The position numbers and the translations under genes were made by a program. Shown one piece after another: positions 17,601 through 26,900 of a stretch of DNA of 64,000 bases. A model generated the notes under the pieces. It worked only from the letters and a program-made list of their open reading frames with translations. It ran no database searches and had not been told where the DNA came from. Positions within the stretch are counted from its first letter, which is position 1, and each line of letters starts with the position of its first letter. Origin of the DNA: Calothrix sp. PCC 7103 (lineage in GTDB: Bacteria; Cyanobacteriota; Cyanobacteriia; Cyanobacteriales; Nostocaceae); NCBI RefSeq assembly GCF_000331305.1, contig NZ_KB217483.1, forward strand, positions 1,220,356-1,284,355, written 5' to 3'.

Positions 17601-19546
17601 GCCAAGAAAACAAAAACAAGTTCCATCAACACTCTCTCATGCTATTTTCAGAAGAAGAATTAGATTCAAGAGCTGTGTTGATGGATGATTCACAATTTAA
17701 CACCTACTTGAAATTGTTGAAACAGTGTTCTAGATTTGGGTTTGACTTAGAAACGTATTCAACAGCGGAGGATAAGGACGGTGCTTTATCACCAGATACC
17801 GGAGAAATAAGATTAATCCAAATAGCAGTTCCCACAAATCACGGTTGTAAGGTAATTGTAGTTGATTTGGGATGGGCACCCAAGGAGCGCGCGAGCAGAC
17901 ACATACACTTACAATCAATTGGGTTTTGGGAAACTTTAAAGGAAAGGCTGGCTAACCCCGCAGTCGAAGTTGTAGGACATGCGTTGTTGTTTGAGCAAGC
18001 TTTCATGCTTGCCAAATACAACTTTCCAATTCGTAATATCATTGATACACAACTACTATCTCAGGTGTATTGGGCTGGGCTAAACCAGTGGTTAGAACAA
18101 GTACGCGGTCGTCCCCATTCTCTAGAATCTTTGTGTTTGCGATTAGGCATCTTTATTGATAAAACAGCCCAAACCTCTGACTGGGAATGGGGAGAATTAG
18201 GGAACGGCAAACTGTCTAATCGTCAGTACAACTATGCTGCTACGGATGCTGCTGTGGTGTTGAATATTTATGACCAACTCAAACTGCTGATGCAGAAAGT
18301 AGGTGCTTGGGAACATGGGCTAATTGAGTGTGCAGCTTCTCCAGCATTTGCCCAGATGGAATACTATGGAATGCCTGTAAATACCCTTGTTCTAAATCAG
18401 GTAACTGCTGAATATGAGTTGGTGTTAGGGCGATTAATTAATCAACTACAAACAACTTTTCCAGAAGCAGTAGGAGTTATTAACAGTCCGAAAGCGCTTC
18501 TACCACTAATCAACGCCAAGTTCAAACTCAATCTTAAAGACACATCAGCCGAAACCCTAAGTACACATTGGAGTATTCCATCTCTCAAACTCCTATCCCT
18601 CATCCGAACTCAACAAAATTACATCAATTACCTTAAAGGCATTGCTAGAAACATTAAAGATGGTCGAGTTCGAGGAAGCTACAACCAAATTGGACCAATG
18701 GGATTAGGGCGCTCAAATTGTCGCGACCCAAATCTCATGAACCCGCCGCACCCGGACAAAATGCCTCACGAACTAAAACAGTTAAATTTACCAAGCGTGC
18801 GAAGTGTATTTGTGGCGCCACCCAATTACACTTACATCATAAATGACCTGATGGGCGCCCACACCGCTATTGCAGCCCAGGCATCAGGAGATAAATTACT
18901 CATAGAAAAACTAAATTCATCCACTGGTGATGCCTTCTGTATTATTGGCGCCAAAATTGCTCAAGCTCAAGGTTTAGGCGAAGAGTGGACGGAGGAAAAC
19001 ATAAAACTGTGGAAAAATGACAAAACTCACCCTAATAATGAACAAGCAGCACTATTAAGGTCGGTCAGCAAATCTGCACATTATGGCGCCCAGAATGGCT
19101 CTGGAGCAAAACGACACCAGCAGACAGTGCGTGTAGGTTCTGGAATTGAACTAAGCTTGGAGGAAGCCAAATTACATACCAACAGTTGGAAGAACACTTA
19201 TTCCACGTTGGCGCAATTCCAGCGACAGATAGTACGCAATGCCAATAAATTCAAACCCTCCGTTTTAGGTTTGGCTGAAATAGAATCGCGCGCTAAGTTC
19301 GATTTGGGCTGTGTCAAATCGATAAGCGGACGATATGTGTTTCTACCTAAATATCCAGAAGATTTTGGTGATAAAAAGCTGTGTTCAGTCCGCTTACCAG
19401 ATGCTTGTGCAGCATTTTGGACACTGACAGAAGCCACTATCATTAAACTTTCTAAAGCCAAATTTATAACCATTTATGACCAACATCCAGAATGGTTAGG
19501 AAAAGTATGGTTGGGAAACTCATGTCATCTAAAAATGGCTACTTAA
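17597..19546 (+). CDS. Family A DNA polymerase, C-terminally truncated
   Basis: Related to DNA polymerase I. A DEDD-type 3'-5' exonuclease domain comes first: D50 and E52 in FDLETYS, the GHALLFEQAFM segment near 128, and YNYAATD (D217). The polymerase domain follows, with RSNCRDPNLMNPP near 375, a motif A equivalent INDLMGAHTAIAAQASGD where the Asp is kept but the usual YS(Q/A)IE context is altered, and an O-helix-like RSVSKSAHYGAQNGSG near 500. The protein ends KVWLGNSCHLKMAT, exactly where motif C (a His-Asp-Glu signature) should appear, so the second catalytic carboxylate is missing. Polymerase activity is therefore doubtful while the exonuclease looks intact. The bidirectional terminator at 19622 follows. 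Confidence 0.82.
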   Translation: MSQENKNKFHQHSLMLFSEEELDSRAVLMDDSQFNTYLKLLKQCSRFGFDLETYSTAEDKDGALSPDTGEIRLIQIAVPTNHGCKVIVVDLGWAPKERASRHIHLQSIGFWETLKERLANPAVEVVGHALLFEQAFMLAKYNFPIRNIIDTQLLSQVYWAGLNQWLEQVRGRPHSLESLCLRLGIFIDKTAQTSDWEWGELGNGKLSNRQYNYAATDAAVVLNIYDQLKLLMQKVGAWEHGLIECAASPAFAQMEYYGMPVNTLVLNQVTAEYELVLGRLINQLQTTFPEAVGVINSPKALLPLINAKFKLNLKDTSAETLSTHWSIPSLKLLSLIRTQQNYINYLKGIARNIKDGRVRGSYNQIGPMGLGRSNCRDPNLMNPPHPDKMPHELKQLNLPSVRSVFVAPPNYTYIINDLMGAHTAIAAQASGDKLLIEKLNSSTGDAFCIIGAKIAQAQGLGEEWTEENIKLWKNDKTHPNNEQAALLRSVSKSAHYGAQNGSGAKRHQQTVRVGSGIELSLEEAKLHTNSWKNTYSTLAQFQRQIVRNANKFKPSVLGLAEIESRAKFDLGCVKSISGRYVFLPKYPEDFGDKKLCSVRLPDACAAFWTLTEATIIKLSKAKFITIYDQHPEWLGKVWLGNSCHLKMAT

Positions 19547-19621
19547 ATATTGCTGACGACTCTAGCATACCTTTTTAAAGTAGGTAGATAAACAAACGTT
19601 TAAATTCAAATTAATATCTTA

Positions 19622-19667
19622 CTATAAATGCTTCCGTTTCCTTACGGAGGCATTATAGTTTTTTTTA
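19622..19667. terminator. Intrinsic terminator hairpin
   Basis: Arms CTATAAATGCTTCCG (19622-19636) and 19645-19658 pair with one bulge and one G-T pair around a short loop, followed by eight T (19659-19666). It would end the rightward polymerase operon and, being nearly symmetrical with A-rich upstream sequence, may also serve the leftward rep gene. Confidence 0.8.
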
Positions 19668-19750
19668 TTACTCAGGGGTAATTACTCGTAAGCCACTTGA
19701 AACCGTTGACTAAGAATGATTGTCAATCAAGTGCTGAGGGGAGCAAGACA

Positions 19751-19786
19751 ATTTCTGATTCGGTCGAATCTGACCGAATCAGAAAT
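19751..19786. promoter_or_regulatory. Palindrome, candidate ParB-binding site 1
   Basis: A perfect 15-bp inverted repeat (arm ATTTCTGATTCGGTC at 19751-19765, complement at 19772-19786) with a 6-bp spacer. It lies just beyond the rep stop codon. The same arm and the same 6-bp spacing recur inside parB at 22904, which makes a shared DNA-binding protein more likely than a terminator; no T-run follows it. Confidence 0.65.
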
Positions 19787-19798
19787 TACTAGTATAAT

Positions 19799-20905
19799 CT
19801 ATTTTTTTGTATCAGTTAAGTAATCTTTATTACAACGCAGTTTTTCAGGATTTATTTGAAGTTGAATGCTACTCGTATTTCTTTTTCCAGGCACTTCTCT
19901 AGCATCTAATATATAACTCTCAGCTTGCAGTTCCTCAATAGTTCGCCACAAAATTTGGTTATTTCTAGATGGATTACTGCCAAATAAATCTAAATTTTTT
20001 AATAAATATTGTTTGGAAATCGTCAGATATTCACCATTATTCAACTTATCCCATTTCATTCTGTTAGCAAGGTAAATCAATAACTTCATCTTGTAGTCAT
20101 ACTTGGCATTACTTCCTTGTTTTTGTTTAATATCGATATTATTGTCGAACAGCACGTAATCCTTCGTGCGCTCAAGTCCATCAAAAAATTCTAATGCTAC
20201 GGTATAAGTATCTGCTAATTCATAAGTGTAATCAGCAGCTTTAACTAAATCAAAATCTCTTGGCAAGTTGTCGATTTCATAATGTTGAATACGCAAAATG
20301 CTCTTAACGATAACCTTTGCTCCCCTCTTATTACCTTTTATCAAAGACTGAGCAAACACTAGCTCTGTTCTGTGGAGAGTCACTAAGTCCTGATTGAGTT
20401 GTGAACGTGACCTCGCAGTAAAAATACCTTGTTTATTTGGGGTATAACCTAAGCTTTCCAACAACTCATTAGACTTAAAAGAAACTACACGACTGTTTCC
20501 CTGGTCGCGCGCTTTTTTGTACAAAAATAACACAATGCTAACTTGTCTTGAATTTAGAAAGGTAAACAGTGCCACAAATAAGCGCTGGATGCGACGATCT
20601 TGAATCTTTTCAAGTCCTTTGCTAATTCCTTCATCAGTACATGCTTTCAGATCAAAGTTATCGTATTGAGCTTTTATATCTTTCCACTCTTCGTGACTAA
20701 GCTCATTTAATCGAACACGACGGGTGAAAGGCATTTCGCTTTCTTCTAATGGGTCGCCGTTAACACGCACTTCCAAGAAATATCCTTCTGCGTCCATTTG
20801 AAAAATAGGCAGCTGCACATCAGGATTTCTAAATGACGCTGCTGCTCTCGGCAATATCATCATAAGTTCTCCATCTACTGGGAAAACAGTGTCTTTTTCA
20901 CTCAT
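19799..20905 (-). CDS. Plasmid replication initiator (Rep) next to iterons
   Basis: Origin-binding initiator inferred from position and fold-like features. I start at the ATG at 20905 (MSEKDTVFPVDG), preceded by GGGG six bases upstream; several in-frame ATGs lie further up. The 368-residue protein has no catalytic motif. Residues about 130-250 and 260-360 each look like winged-helix domains (SFKSNELLESLGYTPNKQG; YDYKMKLLIYLANRMKWDKL; EYLTISKQYLLKNLDLFG), the two-domain arrangement of iteron-binding Rep proteins. Eight 18-bp iterons lie 77-390 bp upstream of its start, so it probably binds them and represses itself. I cannot name a known Rep family with confidence. Confidence 0.75.
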   Translation of the reverse strand: MSEKDTVFPVDGELMMILPRAAASFRNPDVQLPIFQMDAEGYFLEVRVNGDPLEESEMPFTRRVRLNELSHEEWKDIKAQYDNFDLKACTDEGISKGLEKIQDRRIQRLFVALFTFLNSRQVSIVLFLYKKARDQGNSRVVSFKSNELLESLGYTPNKQGIFTARSRSQLNQDLVTLHRTELVFAQSLIKGNKRGAKVIVKSILRIQHYEIDNLPRDFDLVKAADYTYELADTYTVALEFFDGLERTKDYVLFDNNIDIKQKQGSNAKYDYKMKLLIYLANRMKWDKLNNGEYLTISKQYLLKNLDLFGSNPSRNNQILWRTIEELQAESYILDAREVPGKRNTSSIQLQINPEKLRCNKDYLTDTKK

Positions 20906-20981
20906 GCACATCCCCATACATACTGCCATTTGGACAAATATTATCAGGCTTTGTGCTGCCTTTAACAAATCTCAACAATCA

Positions 20982-21296
20982 TATGTGAGTCCGGCGTATG
21001 ATTTTTAGAGTTTTGTATGTGAGTCCGGCGTATGATTTTGTATGTGAGTCCGGCGTATATTACCCGTGTTTTGTATGTGAGTCCGGCGTATATTTTCATA
21101 AGTAGCATGTCTTATATTTTATACTGTACATACTGAATTAAGATTTGCAATTTGCCTAATAAATCGTTATATTTTACAAATACTTGTATATTTTAGTATA
21201 TGAGTCCGGCGTATATTACTCGTGTTTTGTATGTGAGTCCGGCGTATAGTTTTGTATGTGAGTCCGGCGTATAAGTCGTATGTGAGTCCGGCGTAT
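20982..21296. repeat. Iteron origin: eight 18-bp repeats in two arrays of four
   Basis: The unit TATGTGAGTCCGGCGTAT occurs in direct orientation at 20982, 21016, 21041, 21074, 21197 (one mismatch), 21230, 21255 and 21279. The two arrays are separated by about 105 bp of AT-rich DNA that could be the melting region. Start-to-start spacings are 34, 25, 33 and then 33, 25, 24 bases. The fourth and sixth iterons share a preceding TACyCGTGTTTTG, showing that one array arose by duplication of the other. Iterons beside a rep gene define a likely vegetative origin. Confidence 0.9.
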
Positions 21297-21437
21297 AAAC
21301 GATTTTAACCCCTTGCAAGTAACTATTTTGGGTGGTAAGTTCTGATCTTGAGGCTTGCTGTTCGATTGCCAACCCCTAAAGTATAAAAATGCAACTTGAG
21401 ACTACGCAGTAGCAACTGCGAGTTAAAAGGAGGGTAA

Positions 21438-21497
21438 ATGCAATTTTTATCTTTTTTAAAGATAGGAGTGTTCCCTATATTAGGGAAGCTATTTTGA
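21438..21497 (+). CDS. Possible 19-residue small ORF after the origin
   Basis: A short frame (MQFLSFLKIGVFPILGKLF) is preceded by a strong AAAAGGAGGG ribosome binding site seven bases upstream. It overlaps the 3' end of the leftward HTH gene by 9 bp. The product would be a hydrophobic, positively charged peptide, the type seen in leader peptides or small toxins. Evidence is only the ribosome binding site and composition. Confidence 0.2.
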   Translation: MQFLSFLKIGVFPILGKLF

Positions 21498-21953
21498 TAG
21501 AACTTTGTTTTCTTCTAAAAGACGACCAACGGTTCTTGGTGACATTTCTGGTAAACCTTTTAGCTTTGCTGTCTCAGCTACTTGTTTGTTGTGCTGGTAA
21601 GTATTTGCACCTGGTTGACGAGTTTTGCACCACTCGCTGATTTCCACTATTTTGGAGACTTCTGTTTTGGCTTTTAATTTTTTTGGGCGCCCCATTCCAC
21701 CACCAAGGATTTCCTCGACCTTAGCAATTGCGTCATCCCAGGTCTGTGGTTCTAGCTCGCTTGCAACCCACCTTTTTTTCCATTTTGATATTGAATGGTC
21801 TGTAACCTTAACTTGTTGGGCTATTTTTGCCCATTTCTCACCTGCGTTAAGCATTAACAGTATTGTTACTCTTCTTTTTACTTCCGCACTACTGGTGATT
21901 GCTACATGCTCCAATGCTTTTTTTTCAATAGGACTTAATGCTAAGGGAGGCAT
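21489..21953 (-). CDS. IS630-type helix-turn-helix protein without catalytic domain
   Basis: Encodes 154 residues from the ATG at 21953, which has GAGGTG about nine bases upstream; the GTG at 21965 has none. It matches the N-terminal DNA-binding part of IS630-family transposases: an HTH (ILLMLNAGEKWAKIAQQVKV, then SISKWKKRW), a GRPKK linker, and a second HTH ending MSPRTVGRLLEENKVLSK. The protein stops exactly where the DDE nuclease domain would begin, and no catalytic remnant follows in the adjacent iteron region. The clean end and position between origin and parB suggest a domesticated DNA-binding protein, for example a repressor; a plain transposase fragment is the alternative. Confidence 0.65.
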   Translation of the reverse strand: MPPLALSPIEKKALEHVAITSSAEVKRRVTILLMLNAGEKWAKIAQQVKVTDHSISKWKKRWVASELEPQTWDDAIAKVEEILGGGMGRPKKLKAKTEVSKIVEISEWCKTRQPGANTYQHNKQVAETAKLKGLPEMSPRTVGRLLEENKVLSK

Positions 21954-22493
21954 ATTACTTTTCACCTCTTTTTTCTGTACTCTTTTGCAAAACCATTTGA
22001 TATCTGATATACTTTTTTTGTAAGAGTAACATTAGCCAAAAACTTAATCAAAGCCCTGTTCCAGCAAGGCTCTGATAAAGAAAACAACTCCACCTATTCA
22101 TGGAATGGGAGGTAATTGTTTTGTCGAATCAACCTTTGAACATTATCATATCATGACTATACTCTATTTAGCACACCCATCCTTAGATAGATGCAATTCA
22201 TCTCATAATCCGTTTGCTATAGGCATCTTAACAAGACTTAACTTTTTTGGCAGTAATCTACGAATGTTTTGTCAAAATTTATCTTTTTTTCTAGCAACAA
22301 AACACCAGCTTCGTATGAAGCAATAAAGCTTAATACTTACTTCATAATTTGAACACTTGGGTTAATTTGATTTACCCAAACACCTTAACCTTAGCAGATT
22401 TGAGCTAAAGCCAGCGTATTCGAGAGTACATCCTCACTCACAGCGTTTTAGAACGTGAGTTTTCATGCATTCATTTGGATAACCGGGTGTAAT
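21954..22493. other. Regulatory gap upstream of parB
   Basis: About 540 bp without a convincing gene; the 73-codon frame at 22105-22326 has no ribosome binding site and unnatural composition. It contains a hairpin-forming stretch near 22080-22120 (AAAACAACTCC paired with GAGGTAATTGTTTT) and a near-perfect inverted repeat at 22357-22379. Promoters for the divergent HTH and parB genes must lie here. Confidence 0.45.
22357..22379. promoter_or_regulatory. Inverted repeat upstream of parB, candidate operator
   Basis: TTGGGTTAA and its near-complement TTTACCCAA are separated by 5 bp and lie about 115 bp before the parB start. This is typical of a binding site for a dimeric repressor, possibly the neighbouring HTH protein or ParB. 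The assignment is inference. Confidence 0.4.
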
Positions 22494-23669
22494 ATGAATA
22501 ATCTTTTGTTATCGGATGTATCTTATATCTCTCCAAGAGATTTGGTAGTACATCCAAGACTAATTGAAATTTATGGTGAGCATGAGAATCGTTTTGATTT
22601 AGAAGAGGACATATCTAAGCGTGGGGTTATTTTAACTCCCCTAATTGTTTCTTCTCTCAGTAACTTGGTAGTTTCTGGAAAATGCCGCCGTGCGATTGCT
22701 ATCAAGTTGGCTTGTGATAGTGTACCGATTCAATATGTCGATTGTGCGTCTGAGCAAGAAGAGGAAGCTTGGGTGTTGTCACTCAACCTTAACCGCGATG
22801 GTAAGACGAACTTTCAAAAGATGGTTGAGGCACAACACTGGGAAAGCCACTTTAAACCGTTGGCTAAAAAAAAGAGTCAGTTAAGTGCTGAGTATGCAAG
22901 GAAATTTCTGATTCGGTCAAATTTGACCGAATCAGATTTAACCGAGTTGGATTTGGGTGAGCGTATTAATGTGCGTGATACGGTAGCCAAGAAAATGCAA
23001 CTGAGTAGTGGCTCTTACTCAAACTCAAAACAAGTCTACAAGCGAATTCTGGCTTTACAAGAGTCGGGTAAGTTAATTGCTGCTGCCGCTTTGGAAAAGG
23101 AACTTAACCGTAGTATTGACGCAGCTTACAGGTTTATTAAATGTGAGGATTACACAAGTGTGATCAACCTCATACAGTCGGGAGAGATAGGTAGTGTTTC
23201 AGATGGTATTGCTTGGATACGAAATGGGGAGCGTAACCCGTTCCGTAAGTTTAAATTAGACGATATCTATATGTTTAGTGAAGAAACACGACCCAAAGAT
23301 TGCAGTTTAGCTGGACGTGTTGTGGATATTACGAACGAGTTTGTCGTGTTTGGTTTCAGAAATATGAGTAGCTGGCGCCTTGAAATAGTTCGGTTGCGTC
23401 CAAAGGATATACGCGCGCAAGTTACCTCTGAGTTGTCGAGTGGGCAACGTCTTCGCATCTACTCGTTGATGAATCAGTATGTTTTGATTGAGCCAGTTAT
23501 GGTTTCCTTAGAAGCTTTGCTGAAACTTCCAGAGTTGACATACAAGGAGGAAGCTTACTTACGAATGTTGGAGCGAAACTATGATACAAACATCAGACTT
23601 GTTCAGGAGGAATTAGGAATTGTAGAAGTGTGTGGAAATAAAAATACGGATATTTTTTGTGCTGCATAG
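22494..23669 (+). CDS. ParB-like partition protein
   Basis: Encodes 391 residues from the ATG at 22494, with GGGTG about five bases upstream; an earlier GTG at 22455 is less likely. The N-terminal region (about 1-90) is a ParB/sulfiredoxin-type domain, with IYGEHENRFDLEEDISKRGV and the signature GKCRRAIAIKLACDSVPIQYVD, where known ParB proteins bind CTP or nucleic acid. The middle region (150-230) contains a likely HTH (AAALEKELNRSIDAAYRFI). No parA gene is present in the window, so it may act with a ParA elsewhere, or as a ParB-type regulator. The coding sequence contains a 34-bp palindrome encoding FLIRSNLTESDL. Confidence 0.8.
   Translation: MNNLLLSDVSYISPRDLVVHPRLIEIYGEHENRFDLEEDISKRGVILTPLIVSSLSNLVVSGKCRRAIAIKLACDSVPIQYVDCASEQEEEAWVLSLNLNRDGKTNFQKMVEAQHWESHFKPLAKKKSQLSAEYARKFLIRSNLTESDLTELDLGERINVRDTVAKKMQLSSGSYSNSKQVYKRILALQESGKLIAAAALEKELNRSIDAAYRFIKCEDYTSVINLIQSGEIGSVSDGIAWIRNGERNPFRKFKLDDIYMFSEETRPKDCSLAGRVVDITNEFVVFGFRNMSSWRLEIVRLRPKDIRAQVTSELSSGQRLRIYSLMNQYVLIEPVMVSLEALLKLPELTYKEEAYLRMLERNYDTNIRLVQEELGIVEVCGNKNTDIFCAA
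22904..22939. promoter_or_regulatory. Palindrome inside parB, candidate ParB-binding site 2
   Basis: Arms ATTTCTGATTCGGTC (22904-22918) and 22925-22939 surround AAATTT, giving a 28-bp perfect palindromic core (22908-22935). Both arm and 6-bp spacing match the site at 19751. It lies in frame within the parB coding sequence, so it is constrained both as protein and as DNA. Confidence 0.65.
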
Positions 23670-23817
23670 TTAGTCCAGTGCTAATCTATCCTGCCCGCGA
23701 AAATCCGCAATATAAAATTACGTGACTTTTAGATTAGCACAGGGTAATAAATGTAGCACAAGTAAAACTACTGTTTCAGGGTGGTAAAACTTGTGTGGAT
23801 AATTTTTGAATGTCAAG

Positions 23818-23850
23818 TTCAGATTAAGTCAAATTTGACCTATTCAGATA
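23818..23850. promoter_or_regulatory. Imperfect palindrome, candidate ParB-binding site 3
   Basis: TTCAGATTAAGTC, spacer AAATTT, then GACCTATTCAGATA repeats the site 2 core (GTC-AAATTT-GAC with ATTCAG-type flanks) with several mismatches. It lies 130 bp upstream of the CyRepA1 start, in the gap between parB and that gene. Confidence 0.45.
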
Positions 23851-23947
23851 ATGCAACTAATTCTCAAGATAATTTTCAGAAGAAGTGTCAGTTAAAAGAA
23901 GCTGTTGAACAACGTACAGCTTTTTATTGTTGCTACGGGGGTGTGTA

Positions 23948-26900
23948 ATGAAATTTCCGCGCACCTCTCGTTTTGAATATTGCCCTATCTGCGGTAGACA
24001 AAAACCCGATTGTGGCTGGAAACCGGATGACAGAGATTTCCGGTTTTGCATGAATACCCATGATGCCTATAGTACGCCTCCAGGCTGGAAGTTTGTAGGT
24101 CTAACCAGTGGTGGTCAATGGGGCATGTTTGTCCCCGATGATGGTCGCTCATATACAGAAGCTGAACGTATTGCTTATAAAGAGCGATGGCAGCAGCTTC
24201 AAGTTGAACGTCGCAAACTACATGCTGAGTCTTTGGATGAAAGTGAGCGTCATCGCCAACATAGTAAATTAATTAACCAATTACCTCTAAAACCCCAACA
24301 TCATGATGACCTCAAACGTCGGGGATTATCGGATGAATTAATACACGCGGGGTTATTTCGTAGTATTGACCAATACCAAAAGCTTGATTTTGAAGTATCG
24401 TATCGTCTTGCAGGTGTAGGAATAACTGGTAAAAGCCTGACTAATTTCACTACTGGGTATATGGTTCCGGTATGGAACGAGTACTTTCAAATCGTTGGTT
24501 ATCAAATTCGGAATGATAACTCAGGTGATGATAATCCTAAATATTTTTGGGCAAGCAGTAAATCTAATAAGAAGAAAAATACAGGTGCCAGTGTTCATTT
24601 ACAAAATGGTGAACTTCCCTTAACATTCTGCGTACCTATGCGTGTTCACAGTCTAATATCGAACAACGTCAATTTAAGTAAAAACTTTTTTGAAAGTGCA
24701 GAACCATTACAAAATCAACATTTGTTTGCTAAAAATCATGAAAGTGAAAACCAGCATGAAGATGCAAAATTGAGATTGAAATATATAATGCTTGCTGAGG
24801 GTATCCTTAAACCCTATATACTTGCCCAATTACGTGATTGTTTATGTATCGGCGCCGCAGGTGGTAACTTTGCAGGCAGTCCTCAAATATTGAAGCGATA
24901 TATTGAAGCTGCATCACGATTTCTTGATGGCACTAAACAAGTTGTACTATGGGCTGATGCTGGCGCCGTTGTAAACAAGCAAGTAATGCGGCAGTACAAA
25001 AAAACTTATCAGTTGTTGAGGAAATGGGGTTATGAATTGCGGATTGCTTGGTGGGGACAAGTTGATAAATCTTGCCCTGACCCTGATGAATATACTGGTA
25101 GCTATGAACTGCTATCTTGGAATCAATTTGAAAGTTTGTCACGTAATCCGTTGCAGTTTTGGGATGGTGTTAAGCACCAATTAGGTAAGTTACGTTGTGT
25201 ATTTAAAGAAAAACGAGGATTTGATAAACAACTAAATACAGATAAAAAGCAAGTAATTGTAAACAATCTTAATTATCAAGTCGGCAATTTACCTAATTAT
25301 GATGAATATGTTCAACTTGGGTGTCCGAAGATAATTTACCAAGCATCGGAAAGATTTACCTTGTGGTTGGAAGCAACTAGTAAGGGATGGCGCCATATAT
25401 TTGATAAATCTGTACCAGGTCTAGGTAAGTCGCATACAGCCGGTAGTTTAAAAGCTGCGGAATTTGATAGCATCAACCAATTGTTTTATCTTGCTGCTGA
25501 CCATCGCAACCCAACTACGTTAACGGTTGAGGAAAATTTTGTTGATTTAATACCACGTCATAATGGTTTGGAGATTGACAACACACGTAAGACACCGTTA
25601 GGTAAATCATATTTGGTAAGACCAACTAGTAATGCTGATGGAAACAAGCTTACGAAGTCTAATTGTTTTCGTGAACACATGTTTCGGTCACTTGCCGCTA
25701 AGAACATACGGGATATTGAAAGTAACGATAATCCGATATGTGGTAGTTGTCATCTTAGTAATGCTTGTCCAAACAATATCGGTGATGGGTTTGGATTCCG
25801 TTTTTTACGAACAAGGTCGTTAAAAAATCCGCAAGTGCGCGCGCATCCTGATAGTATGCCGAGTATTGAGGATTATCAGTATGACCACTGTGGTGTGATA
25901 TGGGATGAAGTATCTCAATTAATGCGAACACGTACTAAAATCGAAGTTCGTTTTGATGATTTTAACCAAACTGTTGGTCAATTGGTACTTGCGGCGCCTG
26001 AAACTTATAACAAATTGAAACCAGTATTACTACAATTATCAAGTTTATTTACACCCGGTAAGAAGTTGGAAGTAGAAAGCACGCAACTTCCAACCTCCGA
26101 CCTCCAACTTACGACTTCCTCTCGTTATGGTTTTGGTGATATCCAAGTTCGGCAAATAATCGGAAAATTGCCTGACTGCTTAAGTGACATAATTGAAGAC
26201 TTGTTATCAACCCTGACACCTGACTTAGCATTTCTAAATGAAAAATCGGATAGTATTGATACTTCGGTTGGTACAAAACAAGATAAAGCGCGTGATAGGC
26301 AGATAAATAAGTTGTTGCGCGGTGAGAATTATAAAGATGTCAAGCAGCAATTGAACTCGGTTAGTTTAAATTGGTTAGTACCACTGTTGGAAGTGTTGGG
26401 CAATTATATTGATGGTGCCCTTGCTTTTGATAAAGGCGTACTATCAATACATACAGCAGATTATCGACATAGGGATGTAGCGCGCGCAGCTAAATTCAAC
26501 ATTTATTTAGATGGCACAATGGATGTGCGACATCTAGCATTGAAGTTACATACTGATGTTAAAGACATATTAATTGTTGAACAATCGCTGCCAAGTTATG
26601 AGAATTTAACGGTTGTACATGTAACCGGAATGGGAACGCTGGGTAAGGATAGACGTAAGCAATCAATGTTGCCGCGTGTGTTAGCATTACGCGATGGGAT
26701 TATAAATAATCACAACGACAAGAAAGTTAATTTTATTGAACGTAAAATACATGCTTTACCTGGGGATGGTTATCATTTTCGAGATGGGCGTGGTGTAAAT
26801 AGATTTTTAGATACACAAGTTCTTACATCATTAGGCGTACCTTATTCTCATATTGGGGAAATGGCAGCAGAATATCAAATATTGACAGGCGAACAAGTTG

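Noticed and set aside
19751-19786. Palindrome considered as a terminator of rep
   Set aside because: No T-run follows on either strand, and the same arm and spacer recur inside parB, so a protein-binding site fits better.
20982-21296. Repeat cluster considered as a CRISPR array
   Set aside because: Repeats are only 18 bp, spacers are 6-16 bp apart from one gap and partly alike, no cas genes are present, and a Rep gene adjoins; these are iterons.
22105-22326. Rightward 73-codon frame upstream of parB
   Set aside because: No ribosome binding site, odd composition, and it overlaps hairpin-forming sequence; treated as non-coding.
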